Positions 33,901 through 43,154 are shown, counted from the stretch's first letter. The stretch is 64,000 nt of DNA from JAJKJG01 sp036389455 (GCA_036389455.1 DASVPW010000162.1:1-64000), one strand, 5' to 3'. The notes: a model not told the origin generated them from the letters alone. A program made the numbers and translations.

Positions 33901-35816
33901 CGCTCCGCGTCCTCATCGCGGTGACGCATCTTTTGGGCGCCGGCCATCTCACCCGCGCGGCGGCGCTGGCCCGGGCCTTCGGGCGCGCCGGGCACCGGAC
34001 GACCCTCGTCTCCGGCGGGATGCCGGCGCCGCTCGTCTCGACCGAAGGCGCGGCGCTCGTGCAGCTCCCGCCGGTCAGGACCGCCGGCACGGACTTCTCG
34101 ACCCTCCTCGACGGATCCGGCGCTCCGGCCGGCGCGGACCGCCTCGATGCGCGCCGGCGCATGCTCCTCGCTGCCTTCGGGGCGGCGCGCCCGGACGTGG
34201 TGATCACCGAGCTCTTCCCCTTCGGCCGCCGCGTCCTCGCGGCGGAGTTCGCGGCCCTCGTCGAGGCGGCGCGCGCGAGGCGGCCTCGCCCGCTGATCGC
34301 GGCTTCGGTGCGGGACATCCTGGCCCGGCCGAAGCCGGAGCGCGTCGCGGAGGCGCACCGGCGCCTTACGGATTCCTACGACGCCGTCCTGGTCCACGGC
34401 GATCCCAATCTCGCGCCTCTCGACCTGTCCTGGCCGGTGGACGAAACGATCGCGCCGCTCCTGCACTACACCGGCTATGTCGACGAAGGCGGGCCTCTCG
34501 AAAGCCCGCCGGGAGAGCGCAGCGGCATCGTCGTGTCCGGCGGGTCGAGCGCCGCGGGCCTGCCGCTTTACGAGGCGGCGCTCGGCGCGGCGCGGAACAT
34601 CCCGGAGCGGCAGTGGCGCATCCTCGTCGGCGGGGGCGTTTCCCCGGAACAATTCGAGGCGCTCCGCCGCGCCGCCCCGCCCCATGCCACGGTCGAGCGG
34701 GCCCGGCCCGGCTTTCGCGCGCTCCTGGCGCACGCCGCCGTGTCGGTGAGCCAGGCCGGCTACAACACGGCGGTCGATCTCCTGCGCGCCCGCGTCCCGG
34801 CCGTGCTGGTGCCGTTCGAGGCCGGCCGGGAGACCGAGCAGCGCCTGCGCGCCGAATCCTTTGCGAGGCTGGGCATCGCCCGGGTGCTGCCCGAGGCCGA
34901 TCTTTCGTCCGAAGCGCTCGCCGCTGAAGTCCGGGCGGCGCTGGAAGAGTCGCCCGACCCCAGGCCGGAGGTCGATCTCAAAGGAGCCGAGACGAGCGTC
35001 GCCCTCGTCGAACGGCTGGCGCGGCCCGCCGCGCCGCCACGCCGCGCCGCAGGAGCGGCCTGCGACTGGTCGCCCCTCGACGACGCGCTCCGCCGGGCCG
35101 CAGACGAGGGGGTGGCGATCCCGGTCTGGTGGCGGGACGACGATGCGGTCGCCCACACGCCGGCCCTCGACCGGCTGTTCGGGCTGTCGAAGGCCTTCGG
35201 CGTCCCGGTCGCCCTCGCCGCCATCCCGGGCCGGATCGAGCCGTCGCTCGCTCAACGCCTCGCGGAGGAACCCGACGCCGCCGTCCTCGTGCACGGCATG
35301 AGCCATGCCAACCATGCGCGCGCCGGCGAGAAGAAAGCCGAGTTCGGCCCCGGCAGGCCGGCCGCAACCCTCGCGGCCGAAGCCGCCGCCGCCCTCGAGG
35401 CGGCGCGGGCGGCGCTCGGCGAAAAAAAGCTCGTGCCGGTTTTCGTGCCGCCCTGGAACCGGCTCGCGCCGGAGCTCGTCGCAAGGCTCCCGGCGCTCGG
35501 CTACCGGGGACTGTCGACCTTCGGCCCCCGCCCCGCCCGCGAGCCCGCGCCGGGCCTCGTGCAGGTCAACACGCACGTCGATCCCATCGACTGGCGCGGC
35601 ACGCGCGGGCTCCTCGCCCCCGAGGTCCTGGTACGCCAGCTCGCCGCCGCCGTATCGGTGTGCGTCGACGGTCGACATAATATGGAGCCGATCGGGCTCC
35701 TCACCCATCACCTCATTCACGACGAGCCGTTATGGGCCTATTGTGCGGCGCTGCTCGAACGATTGGCGCGACACCCGAACCTGCGCTATCCCTCCGTCGA
35801 GGACTTATTTCGATAG
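33897..35816 (+). CDS. Fusion of a MurG-like glycosyltransferase and a polysaccharide-deacetylase-like domain
   Basis: A 639-residue two-domain protein. The N-terminal part (about 1-380) is a GT28-type transferase with LLGAGHLTRAAALARAF and a UDP-sugar site in VSVSQAGYNTAVDLL. The C-terminal part (about 395-639) is NodB-like: WWRDDDA near 411-417 for the catalytic and metal Asp, HGMSHANH near 465-472 for metal histidines, PPWNR near 518, and GLLTHHLIHD near the end. A signal peptide is absent, so the deacetylase half should act in the cytoplasm. The GTG start overlaps the preceding gene by 4 nt. A combined transfer-and-deacetylate step on a lipid-linked or nascent glycan is plausible. Confidence 0.8.
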   Translation: MTLRVLIAVTHLLGAGHLTRAAALARAFGRAGHRTTLVSGGMPAPLVSTEGAALVQLPPVRTAGTDFSTLLDGSGAPAGADRLDARRRMLLAAFGAARPDVVITELFPFGRRVLAAEFAALVEAARARRPRPLIAASVRDILARPKPERVAEAHRRLTDSYDAVLVHGDPNLAPLDLSWPVDETIAPLLHYTGYVDEGGPLESPPGERSGIVVSGGSSAAGLPLYEAALGAARNIPERQWRILVGGGVSPEQFEALRRAAPPHATVERARPGFRALLAHAAVSVSQAGYNTAVDLLRARVPAVLVPFEAGRETEQRLRAESFARLGIARVLPEADLSSEALAAEVRAALEESPDPRPEVDLKGAETSVALVERLARPAAPPRRAAGAACDWSPLDDALRRAADEGVAIPVWWRDDDAVAHTPALDRLFGLSKAFGVPVALAAIPGRIEPSLAQRLAEEPDAAVLVHGMSHANHARAGEKKAEFGPGRPAATLAAEAAAALEAARAALGEKKLVPVFVPPWNRLAPELVARLPALGYRGLSTFGPRPAREPAPGLVQVNTHVDPIDWRGTRGLLAPEVLVRQLAAAVSVCVDGRHNMEPIGLLTHHLIHDEPLWAYCAALLERLARHPNLRYPSVEDLFR

Positions 35817-35893
35817 TCGAACTGCGCGCGTCGGCGGATTGTGACAAAGCTAGAAAAGACAAAGGCCAGGGACGTTCCATTGGAGAGCACTGC

Positions 35894-37768
35894 TTGAAGA
35901 CGCCGCTCCTGTCGATCCGCGACCTCTCGATCGACTTCCAGACCGACGCCGGCGCCTTCCGGGCGGTGGACGGCCTGTCGTTCGACGTGCCGAAGGCGAA
36001 GACCATCGCGCTCGTCGGCGAGTCGGGCTCGGGCAAGTCGGTGACGGCGCAGGCGATCCTGCGCATCCTGCCGAAGGTCGCCCGGATCGGCGGCGGCGCG
36101 ATCCTCTTCGACGACCCGGACGACCGCGAGCCGCCCCTCGACATCGCCGCTCTCGACCCCGAGGGCGAGACCATGCGCAACCTCCGCGGCGGGCGCATCG
36201 CGATGATCTTCCAGGAGCCGATGACCTCGCTCTCGCCCCTGCACACGGTCGGCGACCAGGTCTCGGAGGCGCTCCTCCTGCACGGCAACGTTTCGAAGGC
36301 CGAGGCGCTCGAGCGCGCCGTCGACGTCTTCGCCCGGGTCGGCTTCCCCGACCCGAAGCGGGCCCTCGTCACCTACCCGTTCGAGCTCTCCGGGGGCCTG
36401 CGCCAGCGCGCCATGATCGCGATGGCGCTGATCACGCGCCCCGCCCTCCTCATCGCCGACGAGCCGACGACGGCCCTCGACGTGACGACGCAGGCCCAGA
36501 TCCTCGACCTCATGCGCGAATTGCAGGCCGAGACCCACATGTCGCTCCTCCTCATCACGCACGACCTCGGCGTCGTCGCCAACATGGCGGACGAGGTCGT
36601 CGTGATGTACCGCGGCCGGGTCATGGAGGCGGGCCCGCGCGAGGACCTCTTCCGGCGCGCCCAGCACCCCTACCTCAAGGCCCTGATGCGGGCGGTGCCG
36701 CGCTTCGCCATGGAGCCGGGCGAGCGGCTGACCCCCATCCGCGAGGTCAAGAGCGCGATCCTGGCGCGGCGCACCGAGGCCGCTGCGGCGCGCACGGAGT
36801 CGAAGGCCCCCGTGCTCGCGGCCGAGAACCTGTGCAAGACCTTCACGCTCCGCGCCGGCTGGTTCAGCGGGCGCGTGCGCAAGATCCACGCCGTCAACGG
36901 CGTGAGCCTTTCGCTCCCGCGCGGGCGGACGCTCGGCCTCGTCGGCGAATCCGGCTGCGGCAAGACCACCGTGTCGAAGATGATCATGCGGGCGATCCAG
37001 CCCGATTCCGGCACCGTCACCTTCGACGACGGCTCGGGGCCACGCGACGTGTTCGCGCTCGAAGGCGACGACCTCAAGGCCTACCGGCGCGCCGTGCAGT
37101 TCGTGTTCCAGGATCCGTTCTCGTCCTTGAACCCGCGCATGACGGTGTACGAGATCCTGACCGAGCCCCTGCGCATCCACGAGATCGGCTCCTCCGACGA
37201 GCGCTTCGAGCGGGCAAAGCAGCTCCTCGAGATGGTCGGCCTCGACCGGCGTTCCTTAAGGCGCTACCCGCATTCGTTCTCGGGCGGGCAGCGCCAGCGC
37301 CTCGGCATCGCCCGCGCGCTGGCGCTTGAGCCCCGCGTGCTCCTCTGCGACGAGCCGGTCTCGGCCCTCGACGTGTCGGTGCAGGCGCAGGTGCTGAACC
37401 TCCTGAAGGACCTCCAGGCGGCGCTCGGGCTGTCGTACCTGTTTGTCTCGCACAACCTCGCGGTGGTCGACTACATCGCCGACACCATCGCGGTGATGTG
37501 CCGGGGCTACATCGTCGAGCAGGCGCCGAAGGCGACCCTGTTCCGCAACCCCGTGCACCCCTACACGCAGGCCCTCCTCGCCGCGGTGCCCGATCCCGAC
37601 ATCGACCGCCCGCTCGACTTCGCGAAGCTCAAGACCGACCGCTTCTCCGACCCGGCCCTGTGGCCCGCCCCCTTCCGCCTCGCCGAGGGCGAGTTCGGCG
37701 CGATGCGCGAGATCGAGAGCGGCCACAAGGTCCGCCTCACGAGCGAGCCCGCCAAGGAGGCCGCGTGA
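35894..37768 (+). CDS. Peptide/opine-type ABC transporter, fused double ATPase
   Basis: A 624-residue protein with two complete ABC ATPase domains, as in YejF/GsiA. The first (about 1-270) has GESGSGKSV, MIFQEPMTSLSP, LSGGLRQRAMIAMAL and LLIADEPTTALDV. The second (about 295-560) has GESGCGKTT, FVFQDPFSSLNPR, FSGGQRQRLGIARAL and VLLCDEPVSALDV. All catalytic residues are intact. The start is TTG, chosen because TGGAGAG lies 6-7 nt upstream and the conserved domain begins at once. It heads the operon ATPase-SBP-permease-permease. The substrate is unknown. Confidence 0.9.
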   Translation: MKTPLLSIRDLSIDFQTDAGAFRAVDGLSFDVPKAKTIALVGESGSGKSVTAQAILRILPKVARIGGGAILFDDPDDREPPLDIAALDPEGETMRNLRGGRIAMIFQEPMTSLSPLHTVGDQVSEALLLHGNVSKAEALERAVDVFARVGFPDPKRALVTYPFELSGGLRQRAMIAMALITRPALLIADEPTTALDVTTQAQILDLMRELQAETHMSLLLITHDLGVVANMADEVVVMYRGRVMEAGPREDLFRRAQHPYLKALMRAVPRFAMEPGERLTPIREVKSAILARRTEAAAARTESKAPVLAAENLCKTFTLRAGWFSGRVRKIHAVNGVSLSLPRGRTLGLVGESGCGKTTVSKMIMRAIQPDSGTVTFDDGSGPRDVFALEGDDLKAYRRAVQFVFQDPFSSLNPRMTVYEILTEPLRIHEIGSSDERFERAKQLLEMVGLDRRSLRRYPHSFSGGQRQRLGIARALALEPRVLLCDEPVSALDVSVQAQVLNLLKDLQAALGLSYLFVSHNLAVVDYIADTIAVMCRGYIVEQAPKATLFRNPVHPYTQALLAAVPDPDIDRPLDFAKLKTDRFSDPALWPAPFRLAEGEFGAMREIESGHKVRLTSEPAKEAA

Positions 37769-37794
37769 TGTTCTCCATGCAGGATCCCAAACCT

Positions 37795-37912
37795 CCTCAT
37801 GCTGAGGTGCTCGCGCGTAAGCGCGAGCCTCGAAGCACGCACCGACGGTGGGGCGCTGTGTCGGCGGGTGTGCGTCCTTCGAGGCTCGCTCCGCTCGCAC
37901 CTCAGGATGAGG
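37795..37912. repeat. Family A palindromic repeat pair inside an ABC operon
   Basis: Inverted arms: CCTCATGCTGAGG (37795-37807) with CCTCGAAGCACGCACC, and GTGCGTCCTTCGAGG with CCTCAGGATGAGG ending at 37912. Each arm is itself a hairpin, with stems such as CTCGCGC/GCGCGAG. It is the second copy of the element inside iolC. It separates the ATPase gene from the ATG of the binding-protein gene and is open in that gene's frame from an ATG at 37768. Confidence 0.85.
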
Positions 37913-37923
37913 GCCTTGGGAGA

Positions 37924-39858
37924 ATGGCCCGCAAGGGGCGAGGGATTCGGGCGGCGCTCGTCCTTGCGGCGGCGCTCTTCTCGGCGCCGGCCGTCGCCCA
38001 GACCTACGCGGAAACCCCGCTCTTCGCCGAGCGCGTCAAGAAGGGCGAGTTGCCCCCCGTCGCCGAGCGGCTGCCGAAGGAGGCGCTCGTCGTCGACCTC
38101 GCCGCCAAGGGCCGCAGCCTCGGCAAGCCCGGCGGGGAAGTGACGTCGCTCGTCGCCCGGGCGCGGGACATCCGCTACATGTCGGTGCACTCTTATGCCC
38201 GGCTCGTCGGCTATACCGAGAAGCTCGCGCTCGAGCCCGACGTCCTCAGGCAAGTCGATAACGAGAACGACACCGTCTTCACCTTCTATCTTCGCGACGG
38301 GCACCGCTGGTCCGACGGCAAGCCGTTCACGGCGGAGGACTTCCGCTACTACTGGGAGGACATCGCCAGCAACGTCGAGGTCTCGCCCGCCGGGCTCCCT
38401 GAATTCATGCTCGTCGACGGCAAGCCGCCGCGCTTCGAAGTCGTGGACGCGCGCACGGTGCGCTACGCCTGGGAGAAGCCGAACCCGCGCTTCCTGCCGA
38501 GCCTCGCCGGCCCCCGCGACCCGTTCCTCTACCGGCCCGCCCACTACCTCAAGCGCTTCCACGCCAAGTACGCCGACAAGGCAAAGCTCGAGGACGCGGC
38601 CAAGAAGGCGAAGCTCAAGTCCTGGGCGGCGCTGCACAACCGCATGGACGACATGTTCGAGAACTCGAACCCGGAGCTTCCGACGCTCCAGGGCTGGCGG
38701 GTCACGAACGCGGCGCCGGCGACCCGCTTCGTCTTCGAGAAGAACCCCTTCTACCACCGGGTCGACACCGCCGGGCAGCAGCTTCCTTATGTCGACCGGG
38801 TGATCTTCGACGTGGCGGCGGGCGGGCTCATGGCCGCGAAGGCCAACGCCGGCGAGGTCGACTTCCTGTTCCGCGGCCTTTCCATGGGCGACATCCCGAT
38901 CCTCAAGGAGGGCGAGCGGGCGAAGGGCTACCGCACCCTCCTGTGGCTCTCGGCCCGCGGCAGCGAGCTTGCCCTCTACCCGAACCTCAACGCCGTCGAT
39001 CCGGGCTGGCGGGCCTTGAACCGGGACGGGCGTTTCCGCCGCGCGCTGTCTCTCGGCATCGACCGCAAGACGCTGAACAACGCCCTCCTCTTCGGCCTCG
39101 GCCGCGAGGGCAACAACACCGTCATGGACGAGAGCCCGCTGTTCCGGCCCGAGCTGCGCACGACGAACGCGGCCTACGACCCGGGAGAGGCCTCGCGTCT
39201 CCTCGACGAGATCGGGCTGACGAAGCGCAACGGCGCCGGCATCCGTCTCCTGCCCGACGGGCGCGAGCTCGAGATCATCGTCGAGACCGACGGCGAGGGC
39301 GGGCTCATCGTCGACGGCCTGACGCTGATCTCCGAGTTCTGGCGCGAGATCGGCGTGAAGCTGTTCGTCAAGCCGCAGGACCGCACGATCCTGCGCAACC
39401 GCGCCTACTCGGGCCTCACCGTCATGGTGGCGGCGCAGGGCCTCGACCTCGCGGTGCCGACCGCCGACATGGCCCCGACCGAGCTCGCCCCGATGCAGCA
39501 GACCTTCTATTCCTGGCCGAAGTGGGGTCAGCACGCCGAGACCAAGGGCAAGACCGGCGAGAGCGTCGACGTCCCCGAGGCGCGCCGCCTGCTCGAGCTC
39601 TACGAGCGCTGGATGGCGACCGCCGACGATGCGGTCCACGCCGAGGTCTGGCGCGAGATGCTGAAGAACCACGCCGAGAACCAGTGGTCGATCGGCACGC
39701 TTGCCGGCGCTCTCCAGCCCATCGTCGTCCGCAGCGGGCTCATGAACGTGCCCAAGAAGGCCCTCTACAGCTGGGAGCCGACCTCGATGCTCGGCGTCTA
39801 CCGCATCGACGAGTTCTACTGGGACAAGACGCAGGGCAAGGAGGCGGCGCTGCGATGA
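37924..39858 (+). CDS. ABC transporter substrate-binding protein, large family 5 type
   Basis: Periplasmic binding protein of 644 residues, larger than usual DppA and similar in size to YejA or opine-type binding proteins. The signal peptide is MARKGRGIRAALVLAAALFSAPAVAQ, with cleavage near residue 26. Family 5 features include FTFYLRDGHRWSDGKPFTAEDFRYY, RFRRALSLGIDRKTLN and the C-terminal NQWSIGTLAGALQP. ATG 37924 gives a normal signal peptide. An in-frame ATG at 37768, overlapping the ATPase stop as TGATG, would add 52 repeat-encoded residues. Its stop overlaps the first permease by 4 nt. Confidence 0.88.
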   Translation: MARKGRGIRAALVLAAALFSAPAVAQTYAETPLFAERVKKGELPPVAERLPKEALVVDLAAKGRSLGKPGGEVTSLVARARDIRYMSVHSYARLVGYTEKLALEPDVLRQVDNENDTVFTFYLRDGHRWSDGKPFTAEDFRYYWEDIASNVEVSPAGLPEFMLVDGKPPRFEVVDARTVRYAWEKPNPRFLPSLAGPRDPFLYRPAHYLKRFHAKYADKAKLEDAAKKAKLKSWAALHNRMDDMFENSNPELPTLQGWRVTNAAPATRFVFEKNPFYHRVDTAGQQLPYVDRVIFDVAAGGLMAAKANAGEVDFLFRGLSMGDIPILKEGERAKGYRTLLWLSARGSELALYPNLNAVDPGWRALNRDGRFRRALSLGIDRKTLNNALLFGLGREGNNTVMDESPLFRPELRTTNAAYDPGEASRLLDEIGLTKRNGAGIRLLPDGRELEIIVETDGEGGLIVDGLTLISEFWREIGVKLFVKPQDRTILRNRAYSGLTVMVAAQGLDLAVPTADMAPTELAPMQQTFYSWPKWGQHAETKGKTGESVDVPEARRLLELYERWMATADDAVHAEVWREMLKNHAENQWSIGTLAGALQPIVVRSGLMNVPKKALYSWEPTSMLGVYRIDEFYWDKTQGKEAALR

Positions 39859-40874
39859 TCCGCTTCCTCCTCCGGCGCTTCCTGACGATGGCGGTGACGC
39901 TCGCCATCATCTCGGCGCTCGTGTTCTTCATCATCAAGCTGCCGCCGGGCGACTTCCTGACGAACCAGATCGCCGAGCTGCGCGCGCAAGGGGAGGCCGC
40001 GTCGGCCGCCAAGGCCGAGTTCCTGATCCGGCAGTACGGCCTCGACCGGCCGGTGTGGGAGCAGTACCTCGTCTGGATCGGGGTGTGGCCGAACCCGGAC
40101 GGGCTCTTCAGCGGGCTCATCCAGGGCAACTGGGGCTGGTCGTTCGAGTACGACAAGCCGGTGAACGAGGTCGTCGGCGACGCCGTGTGGCTGACGCTCC
40201 TCGTCAACCTCGTGGTCGTGATCTTCGTCCACCTGGTCTCGATCCCGATCGCCATCTACTCGGCGACGCGCCAGTACTCGCTCGGCGACTACGCCGCGAC
40301 CTTCGTCGGCTACATCGGCCTTGCGACCCCGAGCTTCCTCCTCGCCCTCATCCTCCTGTTCTACTCGAACCGATGGTTCGGCATCTCGATCGGCGGGCTC
40401 TACGACCCGGCCTATGCCGGCCAGCCCTGGAGCTGGGGCAAGGTCCAGTCGCTCGCCTCGCACCTCGTCGTGCCGACGCTCGTCATCGGCCTCGGCGGCA
40501 CCGCCGCCATGATCCGGCGCATGCGGGCGAACCTCCTGGACGAGCTCGGCAAGCAGTACTACGTCACCGCCAAGGCGAAGGGGCTCCCGGCCCGCAAGGC
40601 GCTGCTGAAGTACCCCTTCCGCATGTCGCTCAACCCCTTCATCGCCGACATCGGCAACCTCCTGCCGCACCTCGTGTCGGGCTCCGTCCTGGTCTCGCTG
40701 GTCCTGAGCCTGCCGACGGTCGGGCCGCTGCTCCTCGCGGCGCTGAAGAGCCAGGACCAGTTCCTGGCCGGCTTCATCCTCATGTTCGTCGCCGTGCTGA
40801 CGGTGGTCGGGATGCTGATCTCGGACCTCCTCCTCGCCTGGCTCGACCCGCGCATCCGGATCGGGGGGCGCTAG
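39855..40874 (+). CDS. Peptide/opine-type ABC transporter permease (DppB/YejB-like)
   Basis: Inner-membrane permease of 339 residues. It begins MIRFLLRRFLTMAVTLAIISALVFFIIKLPPGDFL, the DppB-type start, then DRPVWEQYLVWIGVW and LIQGNWGWSFEYDKPV. About six helices follow, with the EAA loop in YYVTAKAKGLPARKALLKYPFR. The ATG overlaps the binding-protein stop (ATGA). Residue pattern is closer to Yej/opine permeases than to DppB in the first importer. Substrate not determined. Confidence 0.91.
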   Translation: MIRFLLRRFLTMAVTLAIISALVFFIIKLPPGDFLTNQIAELRAQGEAASAAKAEFLIRQYGLDRPVWEQYLVWIGVWPNPDGLFSGLIQGNWGWSFEYDKPVNEVVGDAVWLTLLVNLVVVIFVHLVSIPIAIYSATRQYSLGDYAATFVGYIGLATPSFLLALILLFYSNRWFGISIGGLYDPAYAGQPWSWGKVQSLASHLVVPTLVIGLGGTAAMIRRMRANLLDELGKQYYVTAKAKGLPARKALLKYPFRMSLNPFIADIGNLLPHLVSGSVLVSLVLSLPTVGPLLLAALKSQDQFLAGFILMFVAVLTVVGMLISDLLLAWLDPRIRIGGR

Positions 40875-40877
40875 GCC

Positions 40878-42044
40878 GTGAACGTCGAAGCGATGGCCCG
40901 CCCGCGCCACTACGTCGACACGGAGCCGTTCGACCCCGGCCTCGCCGAGCCGACGGGCGCCGAGAGCGAGGCCTTCTACCGCGCCTCCTCGTGGCGGCTG
41001 ATGTGGTGGAAGTTCCGCCGCCACAAGGTCGCCGTCGCCTCCGCGCTCCTGCTCCTCGCCTTCTATCTGATGGTGCCCTTCGTCGAGGTGATCGCGCCCT
41101 ACAACCAGACGAAGCGCCACGGCGATTTCCTCTACGCGCCGCCGCAGCGGATCCATTTCCTGCACGAGGGCTCCCTCCGCGGCCCGTTCGTCTATCCCTA
41201 CAAGTTCACCTTCAACCTCGAGACCTTCAGGCGCGACTACGTCGTCGACCGGACGACCCCGCAGCCCGTGCGCTTCCTCTGCCGCGGCGACGCCTACGAT
41301 TTCTGGGGCGTGATCCACACGGACTGGCACCTGTTCTGTCCGCCGAAGGACGGGACCCTCTTCCTCGCCGGCACCGACCGGCTCGGGCGCGACCTCTTCT
41401 CGCGCATCGTCTACGGGGCCAGGATCTCGCTCACCATCGGGCTCGTCGGCATCGCGGTGTCGTTCACGCTGGGGCTCTTCTTCGGCGGGCTCGCCGGCTA
41501 CATCGGCGGCTGGGTCGACCACGCGATCCAGCGCCTGATCGAGATCCTGCGCTCGCTGCCCGAGCTGCCCTTATGGCTCGCGCTCTCGGCGGCGCTGCCG
41601 CCGAACTGGAGCCCGATCCTCGTCTTCTTCGGCATCACCATCATCCTCGGCCTGCTCGACTGGCCGGGGCTCGCCCGCGCGGTGCGCTCGAAGCTGCTCG
41701 CGCTACGCGAGGAAGACTTCGTGCGGGCGGCCGAGCTCATGGGGGCCTCGAAGAAGCGCATCATCGCGCGCCATCTCATCCCGAACTTCATGAGCCACCT
41801 GATCGCCTCGGCGACCCTCTCGATCCCGTCGATGATCCTCGGCGAGACGGCGCTGTCGTTCCTGGGGCTGGGGCTTCGTCCGCCGGTGACGAGCTGGGGC
41901 GTGCTCCTCAACGAGGCCCAGAACCTCGCCGCCGTCCAGCTCCACCCGTGGCTCCTGTTCCCGATCCTGCCAGTGGTGCTCGTGGTCCTCGCCTTCAACT
42001 TCATGGGCGACGGGCTGAGGGACGCGGCCGACCCGTATCATTAG
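40878..42044 (+). CDS. Peptide/opine-type ABC transporter permease (DppC/YejE-like) with a long first periplasmic loop
   Basis: Inner-membrane permease of 388 residues, about 70 longer than the DppC-like protein of the first importer. The extra length is a periplasmic stretch after the first helix (about residues 75-160, with RIHFLHEGSLRGPFVYPYKF and FLCRGDAYDFWGVIHTDWH), seen in YejE and some opine or sugar-type members. LGTDRLGRDLFSRIVYGAR-like and EEDFVRAAELMGASKKRIIARHLIPN EAA motifs are present. GTG start, 3 nt after the other permease. Last gene of the operon. Confidence 0.9.
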   Translation: MNVEAMARPRHYVDTEPFDPGLAEPTGAESEAFYRASSWRLMWWKFRRHKVAVASALLLLAFYLMVPFVEVIAPYNQTKRHGDFLYAPPQRIHFLHEGSLRGPFVYPYKFTFNLETFRRDYVVDRTTPQPVRFLCRGDAYDFWGVIHTDWHLFCPPKDGTLFLAGTDRLGRDLFSRIVYGARISLTIGLVGIAVSFTLGLFFGGLAGYIGGWVDHAIQRLIEILRSLPELPLWLALSAALPPNWSPILVFFGITIILGLLDWPGLARAVRSKLLALREEDFVRAAELMGASKKRIIARHLIPNFMSHLIASATLSIPSMILGETALSFLGLGLRPPVTSWGVLLNEAQNLAAVQLHPWLLFPILPVVLVVLAFNFMGDGLRDAADPYH

Positions 42045-42116
42045 ACCGGCTGGAGATCGGCCAGGCACAGCACCGCGGCGCCCGCTCCCCGCCTGCGGGC
42101 GGCCTTGGCCGCGAAG

Positions 42117-42140
42117 CCCTCTCCCGCAAGCGGGAGAGGG
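42117..42140. terminator. Family B hairpin after the second ABC operon
   Basis: CCCTCTCCCGC-AA-GCGGGAGAGGG, a perfect 11-bp stem. It lies between the convergent permease and metallo-hydrolase genes. It is a single-hairpin copy of the repeat seen in full at 61110-61216 and probably works as a shared 3' end for both transcripts. There is no T-run. Confidence 0.65.
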
Positions 42141-42164
42141 GAAGCACGCCGCGATCGCGCAGGC

Positions 42165-43154
42165 CTATAGCTCCATCTTCATCGCCTCCGGGAAGTACCG
42201 GAAGCCGTCTCCGCGCTTCGCGACGTGGCCGATGCCGGGCCAGGCGAAGTGGTAGGCGAGGACAGGCGTGCGCGATTCGGCGAGCATCGTGAGCATCTTG
42301 ACGCGGGTCTGCGCCGACTGCTTCGGGTCGGTGTCGTAGAGGAACTCGGTGAGGGGCTTCTCCAGGAGCAGCACCGGGTGGTGGGCGAGGTCGCCGATGT
42401 AGCAGAGCGATTGGCCCGCGGACGAGATCATGAACATGGTGTGCCCGACCGTGTGGCCGGGGGCGAGGATCGCCTGGATGCCGGGCAGGAACTCCTCGCC
42501 GTCCTTGATGAAGCGCATGCGGTCGCGGTTGGGAGGGAGGTTCTTGCGCGCCGTGTCGAGGAAGACCTTGAACTGCTGCGGAACCTTGGTCTCGTCGGTC
42601 CAGAAGTCGTAGTCGGCCTGGGTGATGTAGTACTGCGCGTTGGGGAAGTTCGGCTTTCCGTCGTCGGCCATGCAGCCGCCGCAGTGATCGATGTGGGCGT
42701 GGGACATCACGACCGCGTCGATGTCCTTCGGATCGATGCCGGCCTGCTTCAGCGTCGCGAGGAGCTTGCCGGTGGTCGGGCCGAAGACCTTGAGGCTGCC
42801 CATGCCGGTGTCGAACAGCACGAGCCGGTCGCCGGTGTTCACGACGAGCACGTTCTGCTCGAGCACGGCGTTCGTCGCGGGCAAGAAGTTCTCGTTGAGC
42901 TGCCGGTCCATCTCCTCCTTGGAGAGGCCCATGAAGTTGGCGTGGGGGTCGCCGAGCGGCAGGGTGCCGTCGGAGACGATCGTTGCCTCCGCATCGCCGA
43001 GCTTGAAGCGGTAGAAGTAGGGCGCCTGCGTGTTGAGCTTCGGGGCCTTGGCGGCCGCAGGCCCCAAGGTCGCCCCGAGAACGGCGGCGCCCGACGCCGC
43101 GGCGCCCCCGGCCATGAGCTCGCGCCGGGACAAGGAGAAACCAGCCTTCGACAT
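42165..43154 (-). CDS. Tat-exported metallo-beta-lactamase-fold hydrolase
   Basis: A 329-residue protein with a twin-arginine signal (SLSRRELMAGGAAASGAAVLGATL), so it is exported folded. The mature domain has the MBL metal motif SHAHIDHCGG (HxHxDH), a later His in APGHTVGHTMF, and Asp/His in YIGDLAHHP, all needed for a di-metal centre. Similar proteins are lactonases, esterases or of unknown substrate. The ATG has GGGAGGAAGCG upstream. It stands alone, convergent with the ABC operon and 217 bp from the helicase gene. Confidence 0.86.
   Translation of the reverse strand: MSKAGFSLSRRELMAGGAAASGAAVLGATLGPAAAKAPKLNTQAPYFYRFKLGDAEATIVSDGTLPLGDPHANFMGLSKEEMDRQLNENFLPATNAVLEQNVLVVNTGDRLVLFDTGMGSLKVFGPTTGKLLATLKQAGIDPKDIDAVVMSHAHIDHCGGCMADDGKPNFPNAQYYITQADYDFWTDETKVPQQFKVFLDTARKNLPPNRDRMRFIKDGEEFLPGIQAILAPGHTVGHTMFMISSAGQSLCYIGDLAHHPVLLLEKPLTEFLYDTDPKQSAQTRVKMLTMLAESRTPVLAYHFAWPGIGHVAKRGDGFRYFPEAMKMEL

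Noticed and set aside
37768..37923. Start of the second binding protein at ATG 37768
   Set aside because: It would put 52 repeat-encoded charged residues before the signal peptide; ATG 37924 gives a normal signal peptide. Kept only as a finding about the insertion.
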